Below, in pieces: positions 53,216 to 61,838 of a DNA stretch of 64,000 bases. The stretch spans positions 1 to 64,000 of the forward strand of contig CACZFH010000008.1 of the NCBI GenBank assembly GCA_902780395.1. Direction: 5' to 3'. This DNA comes from an uncultured Erysipelotrichaceae bacterium (GTDB taxonomy: Bacteria; Bacillota_I; Bacilli_A; RF39; UBA660). The notes below the pieces were generated by a model. That model saw only the letters and a program-made list of their open reading frames with translations. It made no database searches and was not told the origin of the DNA. The position numbers and the translations under genes were made by a program. Positions within the stretch are counted from its first letter, which is position 1; every line of letters starts with the position of its first letter.

Positions 53216-55450
53216 ATGAACTATAATTTTAATAAAGACTTATCAAATTTAGTAATAAGCAAAAAAAACAAAAGTGAGGCTTTCATCACCATTTTTATTA
53301 ATTGTAAAAGAAAAACAAATCAACAAATAATGGATACCTTACTAGTATCATGCAATCAAACTTTTGAAAACATAGAAATTTTACTATGCAATATTGGAAA
53401 ACAAAAATTATCCGAAAAAATAGGTCTTGATAAGCGTATAAAAATAGTAAGTGAAGAAATTACTAATATGAATCAAGTAAAAAAACATATGTCTAAAACA
53501 TCTCATTATTTTACCTGTATAGAAGCTGGAGAGTTGATAAATAAGACATACATTGAAACAAATCTACTATCTTTAGAATTTAAAGAAGATTGTTTAATAT
53601 CATTTACAGATTCAGTAAATTTAGAATTAAAAAAGACATATAATTATATCTTTGAAAACAAAGTGTTATCTAATACTAATATACCTGTTCCTAATTTATT
53701 TTTTCATAAAGATATTATTTCTCAAATAGAAGATGAAACAATAGATAATATTAGAACATGGAGTATAACTGCTAGTTTAATTAGTAACAACAAGACTATT
53801 CATCAATCATATTATGGATTTGCAACATCTAAAGATGTAGATTCCATACAAGAAGAGTATTTATCAATTGAAAGAGATATTTTTTCCAGTGATATAGTAA
53901 GTTTCCCTTATGACAATTATTACTATGACATAATAAAATCTAATCTAAATAAGTTGAAGATAATTCCAAAGAAAAAAGAAAAGAAAAATATATTATTAAT
54001 TATTCCTTGGATGGTAATAGGAGGAGCCGATAGTTTTAATCTGGATTTTGTTCGTTTAATTGACAAAAGCAAATATGAAGTAACAATAATTACTGATCAT
54101 CCTAAAGAATATGTACTAAGACAAAAATTTGAAAAATATACCGAATCTGTTATGGAAATGGCAACTTTTTTAGATCGCAAGGATTGGCCAACATTTTTAG
54201 AATATATGATACTTACTAGAAATATTGATTTAGTATTAGTATCTAATTCCATCACTGGCTATAATATGATTCCTTATCTAAAACTTAAATTTCCAAATAT
54301 TCCAATCATGGATTATATCCATAGTGTAGAAATATATAACAGAAATGGTGGTTATGGAAGAGACAGTAATATGATGAAGTCATTAATTGATAGAACTCTA
54401 TTCTGTAGTAAAAATGCTGAAAAGTCATATCACAATTTATTTGATACAAATGATACTGTTACTAAAACTATCTATATTGGAGTAGATTCAGAAAAATTTA
54501 AGCCATCTGAAAAATTAATAAAACAAGCCAGACAAAAATATAATGTAGATAATACAATAAATATAGGTTATTTATGTAGAATGGATTATCCTAAAAGACC
54601 ATTATTACTAGCTGAAATTATCAAAAAAGCAGTAGTAGATAATCCTCAAATAAAATTTATCATCGGAGGAGAAGGTACTTTACTAAAAGAATTAAAGAAT
54701 AAAATTGAAGAATATCATCTAGAAGAAAAAGTGTTATTCCTAGGAAATGTAACTAATCCACAAGAATTTTATTCTATGTGTGATATGACTATAAATTGTT
54801 CTATAAAGGAAGGACTTGCCCTTACTACTTATGAATCTTTATCAATGGGAGTACCAATTGTCTCAGCCGATGTTGGAGGGCACAAAGAATTAATAGATGA
54901 TAGTTGTGGAGTCATTGTTCCACTAATGCAAAAAGAAGAAGACATTAGAGAATTTGTATATCAAGAAGAAGAAATAGATAATTACGTAGTCGCAATCAAA
55001 AAAATAATAAATGATCTAGACAATTACAAAAAGAATAGTAGAAAAAGAATTGAAAATCAGTTTACTTTAAATAAAATGATTCATGAAATGGAAAATGAAA
55101 TAGAAAGCTGTATTCAAGAAAATAGAAGATTGAGTAATTCTATTCAAATTAAAAATAATGAAAATATCGTATATGAATATATCAATAATTATTTTATGGG
55201 TAGTCAATATGAGTATTGTACCTTAATTAATAGATATTATGATTTCTTCAATAGTTTAAAAGAAGCAAATGAAGAAACAGAACAAACAGAGGAAATAAAT
55301 ACTCCACCAGTAAAATGGTATTATTGTCAGGAATACTTTTTAATAAAAGATTTAATTAAATCTATAGTAAAGATTATTGTATTTCCACTAAGACTAATTT
55401 ACATAGAAATGAAAAGAGCAAGAAAAATATTAGGAGGTAGACATGAATAA
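53216..55450 (+). CDS. GT4 glycosyltransferase with a degenerate GT2-like N-terminal domain
   Basis: 744 aa. Residues 15-230 resemble a GT-A/GT2 fold (AFITIFINCKRKTNQQIMDTLLVSCNQ, ENIEILLCN) but lack DxD: the position reads CIEAGELIN. Residues 250-630 are GT-B, family 4: LLIIPWMVIGGADSFNLDFV, NIGYLCRMDYPKRPLLLAEII, IIGGEGTLLKEL and the donor motif IKEGLALTTYESLSMGVP (EGxxxxxxE). The end is helical with a hydrophobic patch near 715-730 that may contact the membrane. GAGGGG precedes the ATG. It overlaps the next gene by 8 nt. Confidence 0.85.
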   Translation: MNYNFNKDLSNLVISKKNKSEAFITIFINCKRKTNQQIMDTLLVSCNQTFENIEILLCNIGKQKLSEKIGLDKRIKIVSEEITNMNQVKKHMSKTSHYFTCIEAGELINKTYIETNLLSLEFKEDCLISFTDSVNLELKKTYNYIFENKVLSNTNIPVPNLFFHKDIISQIEDETIDNIRTWSITASLISNNKTIHQSYYGFATSKDVDSIQEEYLSIERDIFSSDIVSFPYDNYYYDIIKSNLNKLKIIPKKKEKKNILLIIPWMVIGGADSFNLDFVRLIDKSKYEVTIITDHPKEYVLRQKFEKYTESVMEMATFLDRKDWPTFLEYMILTRNIDLVLVSNSITGYNMIPYLKLKFPNIPIMDYIHSVEIYNRNGGYGRDSNMMKSLIDRTLFCSKNAEKSYHNLFDTNDTVTKTIYIGVDSEKFKPSEKLIKQARQKYNVDNTINIGYLCRMDYPKRPLLLAEIIKKAVVDNPQIKFIIGGEGTLLKELKNKIEEYHLEEKVLFLGNVTNPQEFYSMCDMTINCSIKEGLALTTYESLSMGVPIVSADVGGHKELIDDSCGVIVPLMQKEEDIREFVYQEEEIDNYVVAIKKIINDLDNYKKNSRKRIENQFTLNKMIHEMENEIESCIQENRRLSNSIQIKNNENIVYEYINNYFMGSQYEYCTLINRYYDFFNSLKEANEETEQTEEINTPPVKWYYCQEYFLIKDLIKSIVKIIVFPLRLIYIEMKRARKILGGRHE

Positions 55451-56642
55451 TAATAAATATGGAATTGTATTATTTAAAAATACAGCCAATTTAGGAGATG
55501 ATATTCAAGTATATGCTGCCTCTAGATTTTATCCTCAAATTGACTACATAATTGATAGAGAATCTATCTCAGAATTTGTTCCCAACCAAAAAGAAAAAGT
55601 CAAAGTGGTTATGAATGGTTGGTTCAATCATGATAAAACAGAGTTTTTAATATCACCATATATAGATCCTTTATATATATCTATTCACTTCACTGAAAAT
55701 GATTTATATTTAAGCCCCGGCTATTCTTTTTTAACAGATTATGCCAAAAAAGTAATGTCTAAATATAAAATAGGATGTCGTGATAATCATACATTGGAAG
55801 TATTAAAGAAACTAGGATACAAAGATGTCTATTTTAGTAGTTGTATGACCACAACCATTGATCCTATAGGAAATAAGAAAACAAAAGATTACATAGTAGC
55901 AGTAGATATGAACCCTAAGATAGTAGAGCATTTAAGAAAAATCACTAATAAAGAAGTTATCGAAACAACCCATTGGTTATTTTTAGAAGATAACATGACC
56001 TATGATGAACAAAGGAAAAAAAATGATGAGTTTGACAAAGCAAATTCTGAAAAAAGAGCAAAAATGATTCAAAAACATGCCAACTTATCTTTTGAAAAGA
56101 GAATGCAATTAGTGGAAAAACAATTAAAACTATATCAAGAAGCATCTTTAGTAATTACAGATAGAATCCATGTAGGCCTTCCATGTTTAGGTTTACAAAC
56201 CAATGTATTATTAATCTATTATGATTATAATAGTGATCGAATTGAAACTTTTAAAGAATTACTAGTCAATTGTACAGAAGAAGAATTTCTTCAAATGAAA
56301 GAAGAAGATTTACTTAAAATTAAAAATAAAAACACCTACAAAAAGTATCGTGAAAAGATTATAAAAGATACTCAAAAGTTTATTTCTGAAGAAACAAAAA
56401 ATAATGAGAAACTACCAGATATTAATATTTTTAAGGATATAAATATTGGAAGAGAAAAATATCTTAAGAAACTATATACAGAAAGAATCGATGAGTTAAA
56501 AAAAGAAAATGAAAAATTAAAAAATAAAAATAAATTATTAGAAAAGGATTTATCTTTTTATAAAAAAATCAAATATTCGAAAAGTTGGAAAATAATCGGA
56601 AAAATGTATAAACTAAAAGCCAAAGACAAATCCAACCCGTGA
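55443..56642 (+). CDS. Polysaccharide pyruvyltransferase-family protein
   Basis: 399 aa. N-terminal YGIVLFKNTANLGDDIQVYAA matches the opening of PS_pyruv_trans proteins, and VITDRIHVGLPCLGLQTNVLLI is the C-terminal family motif (H, glycine-rich). The last ~60 residues form a Lys/Glu coiled coil (DELKKENEKLKNKNKLLEKD) and a basic tail. Members add pyruvate ketals to sugars, although many cluster members lack proven activity. Overlaps the preceding gene by 8 nt and ends at a TGA 64 nt before the exporter genes. Confidence 0.82.
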   Translation: MNNNKYGIVLFKNTANLGDDIQVYAASRFYPQIDYIIDRESISEFVPNQKEKVKVVMNGWFNHDKTEFLISPYIDPLYISIHFTENDLYLSPGYSFLTDYAKKVMSKYKIGCRDNHTLEVLKKLGYKDVYFSSCMTTTIDPIGNKKTKDYIVAVDMNPKIVEHLRKITNKEVIETTHWLFLEDNMTYDEQRKKNDEFDKANSEKRAKMIQKHANLSFEKRMQLVEKQLKLYQEASLVITDRIHVGLPCLGLQTNVLLIYYDYNSDRIETFKELLVNCTEEEFLQMKEEDLLKIKNKNTYKKYREKIIKDTQKFISEETKNNEKLPDINIFKDINIGREKYLKKLYTERIDELKKENEKLKNKNKLLEKDLSFYKKIKYSKSWKIIGKMYKLKAKDKSNP

Positions 56643-56706
56643 ATTGACTATAAACGAAATACTATGTTATAATCTACATTGTAATATTGAACAGAGGGAG
56701 ATAAAA

Positions 56707-57519
56707 ATGAAGAGTTTAAAAAGAATTTTTATTAACTTTAAACACTACTGGTATTTAATGACACAATTAATAACTAGAGATTTTAAAAGAAAGTATAAAA
56801 GAAGTGTTTTAGGAGTTGTTTGGAGTTTACTATATCCAATTTTAATGATGACAGTTATGGCTATTGTTTTCTCACATATGTTTAGATTTAAAGTAGAGGG
56901 AACAAATTATCTTGTCTACTTAATGACTGGTATTATTATGTGGCAATATTTTGCTGAAGCTAGTAATAGTGCTATGACATCTGTTGTAGAGAATTTTGCT
57001 TTAATTAGTAAAGTGTATATTCCAAAATATATATTTCCTGTTGCTAAGTGTTTATTTGTAGGAATAAACTTCTTATTAACTCTTATTCCATGGATAGGTT
57101 TAATCTTATTAACTCAAATTGGCGTAGGAAAATATCCAGCTAGTATTAATATCTATTATTTAATAATTCCGTATATACTAGTATGTTTCTTTATGTTTAC
57201 TATTGGAGTAGGATTATTCTTATCATGTGTTTCAGTCTTTTTAAGAGATGTATTTTACATTTATGGAATAGTACTTACAATTTGGAATTATTTCACTCCT
57301 GTTTTTTATAGTATTCAAATATTACCAGAATCACTTCAAAAGGTATTTGGTTTTAATCCTATGTACCAATATATAACAAGTATCAGAAATATAGTTTTAT
57401 ATGGACAATGTCCTTCTATATCTTCTCTACTAATATTAGGATTAATCAGTTTAGTAACTTTATTATTTGGTTCTATTGTGTTTAAAAAGAATCAAGACAA
57501 ATTTATATACTACATATAG
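56707..57519 (+). CDS. ABC-2 polysaccharide/teichoic acid exporter permease (TagG-like)
   Basis: 270 aa from the ATG at 56707 (GAGGGAG upstream; the in-frame ATG at 56644 is before it). Six membrane spans with the ABC-2 permease layout; the N-terminal ITRDFKRKYKRSVLGVVWSLLYPI is the coupling helix signature of TagG/Wzm. It forms the membrane channel moving an undecaprenyl-linked polymer outward, with the ATPase 10 nt downstream. Confidence 0.92.
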   Translation: MKSLKRIFINFKHYWYLMTQLITRDFKRKYKRSVLGVVWSLLYPILMMTVMAIVFSHMFRFKVEGTNYLVYLMTGIIMWQYFAEASNSAMTSVVENFALISKVYIPKYIFPVAKCLFVGINFLLTLIPWIGLILLTQIGVGKYPASINIYYLIIPYILVCFFMFTIGVGLFLSCVSVFLRDVFYIYGIVLTIWNYFTPVFYSIQILPESLQKVFGFNPMYQYITSIRNIVLYGQCPSISSLLILGLISLVTLLFGSIVFKKNQDKFIYYI

Positions 57520-57529
57520 GAGATTAAAT

Positions 57530-58312
57530 ATGATTAATATAGAAAATGTATCAATGAGATTTAATTTAGGTATTGAAAAGAGTTTCACTATAAAGCAAGG
57601 CTTTGTGAACTTATTTGATCCTAAAATTAGAAAAAAGAATAAAGAATTAAAGAAAAAGAATTCTTTTTGGGCCTTAAAAGATATTTCTTTTCATATTGAT
57701 AAAGGAGAAGTAGTAGGACTAATTGGAAGTAATGGTGCGGGAAAAAGTACTTTATTAAAAGTAGTAAGTGGAGTCATGAAACCAACCAAAGGAAAAGTAG
57801 AAGTAAACGGTGTAATATCGCCTATGATAGAATTAGGAGCAGGTTTTGATGATGAATTAACTGCCCGAGAAAATATTTTCTTAAATGGTTCTATTTTAGG
57901 ATATCAAAAAGACTTTCTAGAAGAGAAATTCGATGAAATTGTAGAGTTCTCAGAACTAAAAGATTTCTTAGATGTTCCAGTAAAAAACTTTTCTTCTGGT
58001 ATGGTTGCTAAACTAGCTTTTTCAATTGCTACTATAGTTGATCCAGAAATACTAATTGTAGATGAGATATTATCAGTAGGAGATATAAAATTTCAAGAGA
58101 AAAGTAAAAATAAAATGTTAGAACTAATAAGAGGAGGAACAACTGTTTTATATGTTTCTCACTCTATAGCATCTATTAGAGAACTTTGCACAAAGGTAGT
58201 ATGGATAGAACATGGTGAAATAGTAGAAATAGGTGACCCCGAAGAAATATGTAATAAATACTATAAGAAACAATTAGGAAAAGAATACAAAAAAGAAAAA
58301 GACATTGCATAA
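57530..58312 (+). CDS. Polysaccharide/teichoic acid exporter ATPase (TagH-like)
   Basis: 260 aa from the ATG at 57530, after AGGAG. Walker A GSNGAGKST at 66-74, a Q-loop in SPMIELGAGFDDELTARENIFLNG (the Wzt/TagH hallmark), signature FSSGMVAKLAFS, Walker B ILIVDEILSVGD and YVSHS. It ends after the ATPase core, with no C-terminal carbohydrate-binding domain as in Wzt O9a, nor the extracellular extension of B. subtilis TagH. Substrate recognition must therefore not rely on such a domain. Confidence 0.93.
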   Translation: MINIENVSMRFNLGIEKSFTIKQGFVNLFDPKIRKKNKELKKKNSFWALKDISFHIDKGEVVGLIGSNGAGKSTLLKVVSGVMKPTKGKVEVNGVISPMIELGAGFDDELTARENIFLNGSILGYQKDFLEEKFDEIVEFSELKDFLDVPVKNFSSGMVAKLAFSIATIVDPEILIVDEILSVGDIKFQEKSKNKMLELIRGGTTVLYVSHSIASIRELCTKVVWIEHGEIVEIGDPEEICNKYYKKQLGKEYKKEKDIA

Positions 58313-58321
58313 TGTCTTTTT
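58296..58321. terminator. Bidirectional terminator
   Basis: AAAAAGACATT-GCAT-AATGTCTTTTT, between the convergent exporter ATPase and DUF2142 genes; the stem includes the 58310 stop codon. Confidence 0.85.
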
Positions 58322-59889
58322 TAAATTAAAAACTGATTAACTGCATAGAACAAAGTAATTAAATGTATAAATAACATTAAGTAAATAAAATAATCTTTTT
58401 TTACCAAAGGATTAAATCTTCTAGGTTGAATAATAAAAGGAAGTAAAAATATAACAGGAATAAAATATCTTCCTTGAATACCCATGATTAATCGATTACC
58501 AACTGCAAAGTATTGAGCAGTACATTGAACATAAATAGCTGTACCGATAAGGCCTATAATTACAATAGAAATGAAAGATAAAAGGATTATTTGAAATAGG
58601 GAATAATTCCATTTTTTATTTTCAAATTTACTTGATAATAAAACGAGTATTACATATGCTATAGAAATAATAGATGGAATAGCTAGTTGAGAATGATACA
58701 TAGTTGTACCAACAAATAAACATTCAACATAGGTAGTAAAATTGTTAAACATAGTTCTAATAAAAATAATAGCATATTCAATGATATGGTGAAGAATAAA
58801 TTCCTTTTGATATTGAGTTTGATCATATGTAATTGCAAAAATTCCACCTGTAGATTTCATCCATAATAAACTTACACAACAAGATATGATAAAGGTAATA
58901 ACTATAAACAGATATTTTTCTTTTTTACCATCTTGAAATTTATCTTTAGAAAGAAGAAATAATGAAAGAATAATTGGAAGATAAACAATCTTACATAATG
59001 CTATAACAAAAGATAAAATAAATAATAATAATTCTTCTTTTCTAGTAATTTTCTCAGTTCTAAAAATAATATTAAATAATAAAGCAATTATTAATAAAAA
59101 TATTCCATTAGTAAAAGCATCAGCAGATAAAGTAGAAGCACATTGAATCATATTAGGAGATAATAAAATTAATAAATAATACATTTTTCCTTTTGGTATT
59201 ATTTTTAAAGCCAAATAACCTAGCAAAATATAAAATAATAAATTAAATACTCTTCCCAGCATTCCTATGAAAAGAGGGTTAAAGTTTAATATTTTTCCAA
59301 TTATAAAACCAATTGCTTGTGGAAAATAAGTAATAGGGGAATATAAAGCAGTATTATCATAAATACTAACAGGAGAATCTCCATAAATAACTTTATTTTT
59401 CTTCTTTAAGGGAATCTTGTACATCTTTTTAATATCTTTATATTTAATAGTAGTATTTTTACCTGATGCAATATCATATGTTTTTTGTAAAGATTTAGGC
59501 ATTTTACTACCAACATATTTTCCTGTAGGTGTTAAAAAATTTCCCTCTGTTATTTCATAGATTCGGTAGTAATGATTTTGCTCATCACTCCCAGTAAAAA
59601 GAGGTGAAACCCCTAAAAATAAAAATCCAAGAACTAAACCCAAAACAACAAATAACTTTGGAATATTATCATAGTATTTTTTAGAATATTTTAAAAGCAA
59701 AACAATGAATATTGAAAGAATTATACAAATAATAAAATAAACAAAATAGTTTTTTCTTCCAGTAATATTTAAATCTATCATCTTATAATGTAAATCAAAA
59801 ATATTAATTAGAAAGAAAACTAATCCTACAATAATAGTAATAAATAAAAAATAATTTTTCTGAATCATCTTTTTAAAATTATAAAACAT
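58321..59889 (-). CDS. DUF2142 membrane protein, probable GT-C-type enzyme
   Basis: 522 aa with about 12-13 membrane spans. The motif PLFTGSDEQNHYYRIYEITEGN after the second or third span is the DUF2142 hallmark, with the acidic DEQNH in the position of the GT-C catalytic loop. A large extracytoplasmic loop follows. The family is found in surface-glycan clusters and is thought to transfer sugars from lipid-phosphate donors at the outer face. It is the only minus-strand gene in the cluster. AGGAGGT precedes the ATG. Confidence 0.82.
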   Translation of the reverse strand: MFYNFKKMIQKNYFLFITIIVGLVFFLINIFDLHYKMIDLNITGRKNYFVYFIICIILSIFIVLLLKYSKKYYDNIPKLFVVLGLVLGFLFLGVSPLFTGSDEQNHYYRIYEITEGNFLTPTGKYVGSKMPKSLQKTYDIASGKNTTIKYKDIKKMYKIPLKKKNKVIYGDSPVSIYDNTALYSPITYFPQAIGFIIGKILNFNPLFIGMLGRVFNLLFYILLGYLALKIIPKGKMYYLLILLSPNMIQCASTLSADAFTNGIFLLIIALLFNIIFRTEKITRKEELLLFILSFVIALCKIVYLPIILSLFLLSKDKFQDGKKEKYLFIVITFIISCCVSLLWMKSTGGIFAITYDQTQYQKEFILHHIIEYAIIFIRTMFNNFTTYVECLFVGTTMYHSQLAIPSIISIAYVILVLLSSKFENKKWNYSLFQIILLSFISIVIIGLIGTAIYVQCTAQYFAVGNRLIMGIQGRYFIPVIFLLPFIIQPRRFNPLVKKDYFIYLMLFIHLITLFYAVNQFLI

Positions 59890-59916
59890 AAAACCTCCTA
59901 ATAAACATCTAATAAA

Positions 59917-59922
59917 ATTATA
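59917..59922 (-). promoter_or_regulatory. -10 box of the DUF2142 gene
   Basis: TATAAT on the minus strand, 27 nt before the ATG. Confidence 0.5.
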
Positions 59923-59971
59923 CTATATAATTAAAAAAAACGCATTATATCAACAAAAAACACTATAAAAT

Positions 59972-60000
59972 TTGATTAAACAACTTTTACTTGTTATAAT
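59972..60000 (+). promoter_or_regulatory. Promoter of the GT32 gene
   Basis: TTGATT (59972-59977), 17-nt spacer, TATAAT (59995-60000) with an extended TG. Confidence 0.7.
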
Positions 60001-60019
60001 TATTTTAGGAGCTGATAGA

Positions 60020-61828
60020 ATGAAAAAGTATATACATTACTGTTGGTTTGGAGATAAGCCACTTCCCAAGCTAGCTAAGAAATGTATAGATAGTTGGAAA
60101 AAATATCTTCCCGACTATGAAATCATAAAGTGGAGTGAAGAAAACGTTGATTTAAATGAATGCCCTTTTATTAAAGAAGCCTATGCCAATAAAAAATGGG
60201 CTTTTGTAGCAGATTATACAAGAACAAAAGCTTTAAATGAAATGGGTGGAATCTATTTTGATACGGATATGGAAGTAACCAAAAATGTAGATGACCTTCT
60301 AGCTAAAGGATCATTTTTAGGTGTAGAAGATACTGGAAATGTTAATTCAGCAGTATGGTATGAAAAAGAACCAAATGGTTTTTTAAGCACAGAACTATTA
60401 AAAAAATATAGAAGTTTTAAAGGTTTTGATCCAGAAAATGCTTCTAATATTAGTATTCCTTTATTAATTACTGAAATACTAAATGAATTAGGTTTTGATA
60501 AAACAAAAAAAGAAATTCAAAAATTACCACATGATATTTATGTATATCCAAGAGATTATTTTTATCCATATTCTTTTAATTGGGATAATAATATTTTCAC
60601 AGATAATACCTGCATGATTCATTATTTTGATGCTAGTTGGATTCCTTTAAAAGATCGTATTGAAATCAATATGGTTAGGAAAATAGGCAGAAATAAGACT
60701 TTTAAAATTCTCCATTATTATCGAAAAACTAAAGACTATGCTAGAAAAACAGCAAAAGTTTTACTATTCCCAGTAGTAATCTTAAGAGATAGAAAAAGAA
60801 AAAAAGCAAGAATTACCGAAGAGTATTTAAATAGAATTAGTAACACGATAACAGAAATCAAGAAATATAAAAATAAAGAGTATATTGCTATCCATAATGG
60901 TGAATGGATGGGTGTTACTAGTGCTACTAAAGAATTATTTGATAATACTGTAGATTGTCGAGAGCTTTATCGAAAAGAAGATATCAAAAGTATTGGTGAT
61001 GCCATAATTGATAGTAATATAAAACAAGTTATTTTCAGTGCTATGAGTATCGGAGATAAAGATTTAGCAATCTATTTAAAGAAAAAAAATAAAGATATCA
61101 AAATTAAGTCTTTTTGGCATGGAAGTCATTCTCAAATTCATGATTATTATGGTTGGGCTAGAAATGTAGAAATCATAAATCTTCATAGAAAAGGAATTAT
61201 CGATGTAATGGGAACTTGTAAAAAAAGTTTGATGAACTTTTATGAAAACGAAGGTTTTAAAGCTCACTTTTTAACCAATAAAGTAACAACTCCTATAAAA
61301 CCTGAAAAGAAAGATAAAAACAATAAAGAAATTGTAATTGGCTTATATGCTGCCAAATGTGATGATTGGAGAAAGAATATGTACTGCCAGATGGCTGCTG
61401 TTTCTCTAATTGATAACGCAGTAGTGGATATGGTTCCTTTAAATGATTCAGCCATAGAATTTGCTAAAACAATAGGTTTAAAAATTCAAGGAGAAAAAAA
61501 ATCACTTTCTAGAGAAAAATTATTAAAAAGAATATCCAAAAATGATATTAATTTATATGTTACTTATTCAGAATGTGCTCCAATGTTGCCACTTGAAAGT
61601 TTTGAAATGGGAGTTCCCTGTATACTAGGAAATAATTGTCATTATTTTATGAATAGTGAGCTAGAAAAATATATCGTTGTCAACAACGAAGAAAGTCCAG
61701 AAAAAATAAAAGAAACAATTCTAAACTGCCTTAACAACAAAGAAAAAGTTTTAAAAATGTATGATAGTTTTCAAAAAGATAATTTGAAACAAGCCAAAAA
61801 AGCAGTAGATGAGTTTATAAAATTATAA
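60020..61828 (+). CDS. GT32-type glycosyltransferase fused to a GT-B-like domain
   Basis: 602 aa from the ATG at 60020 (AGGAG upstream; an earlier in-frame ATG at 59972 overlaps the -35). Residues 1-250 are a GT32/DXD sugar transferase: IHYCWFGDKPLPKLAKKCID, ADYTRTKALNEMGGIYFDTDME with D81-x-D83. Residues 290-602 look like a glycosyltransferase family 4 half: VIGLYAAKCDDW, then YSECAPMLPLESFEMGVPCILGNN, where two Glu are placed as in the GT4 donor motif. The second half is homologous to the first half of the next protein. The next start is 10 nt downstream. Confidence 0.85.
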   Translation: MKKYIHYCWFGDKPLPKLAKKCIDSWKKYLPDYEIIKWSEENVDLNECPFIKEAYANKKWAFVADYTRTKALNEMGGIYFDTDMEVTKNVDDLLAKGSFLGVEDTGNVNSAVWYEKEPNGFLSTELLKKYRSFKGFDPENASNISIPLLITEILNELGFDKTKKEIQKLPHDIYVYPRDYFYPYSFNWDNNIFTDNTCMIHYFDASWIPLKDRIEINMVRKIGRNKTFKILHYYRKTKDYARKTAKVLLFPVVILRDRKRKKARITEEYLNRISNTITEIKKYKNKEYIAIHNGEWMGVTSATKELFDNTVDCRELYRKEDIKSIGDAIIDSNIKQVIFSAMSIGDKDLAIYLKKKNKDIKIKSFWHGSHSQIHDYYGWARNVEIINLHRKGIIDVMGTCKKSLMNFYENEGFKAHFLTNKVTTPIKPEKKDKNNKEIVIGLYAAKCDDWRKNMYCQMAAVSLIDNAVVDMVPLNDSAIEFAKTIGLKIQGEKKSLSREKLLKRISKNDINLYVTYSECAPMLPLESFEMGVPCILGNNCHYFMNSELEKYIVVNNEESPEKIKETILNCLNNKEKVLKMYDSFQKDNLKQAKKAVDEFIKL

Positions 61829-61838
61829 GGTGATAAAT

